Positions 63,227-64,000 of a DNA stretch of 64,000 nucleotides are shown here, in pieces. The notes beneath the pieces are model-generated. The model searched no databases. It was not told where the DNA came from and was given only the letters and a program-made list of their open reading frames with translations. A program made the translations under genes and the position numbers. This DNA comes from Catenuloplanes niger (GTDB lineage Bacteria; Actinomycetota; Actinomycetes; Mycobacteriales; Micromonosporaceae), in NCBI RefSeq assembly GCF_031458255.1, contig NZ_JAVDYC010000001.1, positions 9,348,501 to 9,412,500 of the forward strand. Direction: 5' to 3'. Numbering within the stretch: the stretch's first letter is position 1; every line of letters begins with the position of its first letter.

Positions 63227-63252
63227 GGAATCGTCCGGGCGGCCGGATCGTT
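63227..63252 (+). promoter_or_regulatory. SigR-type promoter (GGAAT-N18-GTT) of rbpA
   Basis: GGAAT at 63227-63231 is followed exactly 18 bases later by GTT (63250-63252), the consensus used by the thiol-stress sigma factor SigR/SigH. In Streptomyces rbpA is a known SigR target. The leader to rbpA is about 80 bases. Confidence 0.75.
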
Positions 63253-63339
63253 GCACACCCCGGGCACGGGTGGCGCCACATCGATACCTTGTAGTACCAA
63301 GCTAGTCAGCAAGATCAGCACCGAGCGAGGGGAAGCTTC

Positions 63340-63684
63340 ATGGGCGAGCGCATGTTGCGCGGCAGCCGTCTGGGCGCAGTCAGCTACGAGTCCGACCGCA
63401 ACACGGAGCTGGCGCCCCGGCAGACGCGCGAGTACCTGTGCGCGAAGGGCCACCGCTTCGAGGTGCCGTTCGCGGTCGACGCCGAGGTGCCGATCACCTG
63501 GGAGTGCAAGTTCGACGGCAGCGTCGCGCGGCTGGTCGACGGCACGGAGCCGGAGCAGAAGAAGGTCAAGCCCCCGCGCACGCACTGGGACATGCTGCTG
63601 GAGCGCCGCTCCATCGCGGAGCTGGAGGACATTCTCCAGGAGCGTCTGCAGGAGGTCCGGGCCCGCCGCGGCCAGGTCGCCTGA
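63340..63684 (+). CDS. rbpA: RNA polymerase-binding protein RbpA
   Basis: 114 aa. RbpA stabilises RNA polymerase holoenzyme with the principal sigma factor and promotes open complex formation. Sequence shows the N-terminal tail, the zinc-like core (YLCAKGHRFEVPFAVDAEVPITWECKFDGSVA) with two of the usual Cys, a basic linker (KKVKPPRTHWDMLLERR) and the sigma-binding helix (IAELEDILQERLQEVRARRG). Actinobacteria-specific. Preceded by a SigR promoter and followed by a textbook terminator. Confidence 0.95.
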   Translation: MGERMLRGSRLGAVSYESDRNTELAPRQTREYLCAKGHRFEVPFAVDAEVPITWECKFDGSVARLVDGTEPEQKKVKPPRTHWDMLLERRSIAELEDILQERLQEVRARRGQVA

Positions 63685-63693
63685 CCCACACCG

Positions 63694-63728
63694 AAAAAGC
63701 CCTCCACCCACCCGGTGGAGGGCTTTTT
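63694..63728 (+). terminator. Rho-independent terminator of rbpA
   Basis: AAAAAGCCCTCCACC and GGTGGAGGGCTTTTT form a 15-bp stem with loop CACCC, then T-rich end. The A-tract/T-tract makes it bidirectional, also serving the chromate transporter gene from the right. Confidence 0.92.
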
Positions 63729-63744
63729 GCCGTCCCCCGAACCC

Positions 63745-64000
63745 TCAGAGGCCCAGGCCGGGGACGCCGGCGAGCGCGGCGAGCAGGCCGGCGACCGCGC
63801 AGACGGCCAGGACCCGCAGCACCGACCATTTCACCTTGATGAGCAGCAGCGCGGCGAGCAGCGTGAGCACCGCGGCGCCGGGCCGGACGGTGGCCGGGTC
63901 CGGCAGTTGCAGCGCGAGCGGGCCGGCGGTCACCGGGCGGACGGCGCCGAAGAGGGTGTGCACGGCGAAGTAGAGGCCGAGGTTCGCGATGACGCCCACG
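63745..64000 (-). CDS. Chromate transporter-like protein, C-terminal end only
   Basis: The last ~84 residues of a membrane protein whose start is beyond the window. GVIANLGLYFAVHTLFG and LTLLAALLLIKVKWSVLRVLAVCAVAGLLAALAG resemble the last helices of ChrA-type chromate transporters. The partial frame cannot show the full topology. Confidence 0.6.
   Translation of the reverse strand, partial: VGVIANLGLYFAVHTLFGAVRPVTAGPLALQLPDPATVRPGAAVLTLLAALLLIKVKWSVLRVLAVCAVAGLLAALAGVPGLGL

Overview
The window is very GC-rich (well above 70% by eye), densely coded and free of tRNA, rRNA, IS elements and CRISPR arrays. RbpA, an F420-type (Ddn-like) oxidoreductase, three mycothiol-linked maleylpyruvate-isomerase-fold proteins, type VII secretion (WXG/EspC) proteins and cellulose/pectin-active secreted enzymes under LacI-type operators point to a mycelial actinobacterium. 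I infer Micromonosporaceae (Actinoplanes/Catenuloplanes-like). It reads as ordinary chromosomal accessory DNA made of many small regulator-plus-target modules, often divergent pairs with a dyad between them.

Layout. 1-8.1 kb: acetyltransferase, zinc-ribbon membrane protein, MFS exporter divergent from its ArsR regulator, Ddn-hemerythrin fusion, Nudix hydrolase, DUF6924 protein, ECF sigma factor with a coupled membrane protein. 8.1-13.6 kb: a citrate synthase divergent from an HTH-fused citrate synthase, aldo/keto reductase with XRE regulator, TPR-like protein. 13.7-25.3 kb: secreted pectate lyase, serine hydrolase, five-gene T7SS-associated operon, AraC/VOC pair, alpha/beta hydrolase behind a possible attenuator, CmtR-like ArsR with a CDF exporter, AA10 LPMO, beta-helix protein. 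25.3-32 kb: HxlR/quinone reductase, SDR/TetR, hydrolase-DUF4097 operon divergent from a MarR-type regulator, methyltransferase. 32.4-40.3 kb: PadR/membrane protein, catalase-like protein, double VOC protein, DinB-fold protein, two-component system, YdcF-like protein, SDR. 40.3-47.6 kb: 91-aa protein/SCP2/subtilase operon, MPI-fold protein, WYL regulator overlapping an ABC exporter, HAD protein. 47.8-52.6 kb: FtsX-ATPase-PadR operon and two small genes. 52.6-64 kb: metH behind an S-adenosylhomocysteine (SAH) riboswitch, DUF4132 protein, beta-carbonic anhydrase, ABC exporter, coiled-coil protein, rbpA behind a SigR-type promoter, and the end of a chromate-transporter-like gene.

How parts work together. 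The pectate lyase and LPMO carry similar CebR/CelR-type palindromes and are probably induced together on plant polymers. The MarR-type regulator next to DUF4097 probably recognises CATTGCAATG, which recurs upstream of the serine hydrolase 15 kb away. metH is probably switched on by its inhibitor precursor SAH, and rbpA by thiol-oxidative stress. Most promising for new biology: the T7SS operon, the signal-less subtilase/SCP2/91-aa operon, the HTH-citrate synthase pair, the attenuator-like leader at 21.3 kb, and the intergenic repeats at 4.2-4.5 kb and 42.8 kb.
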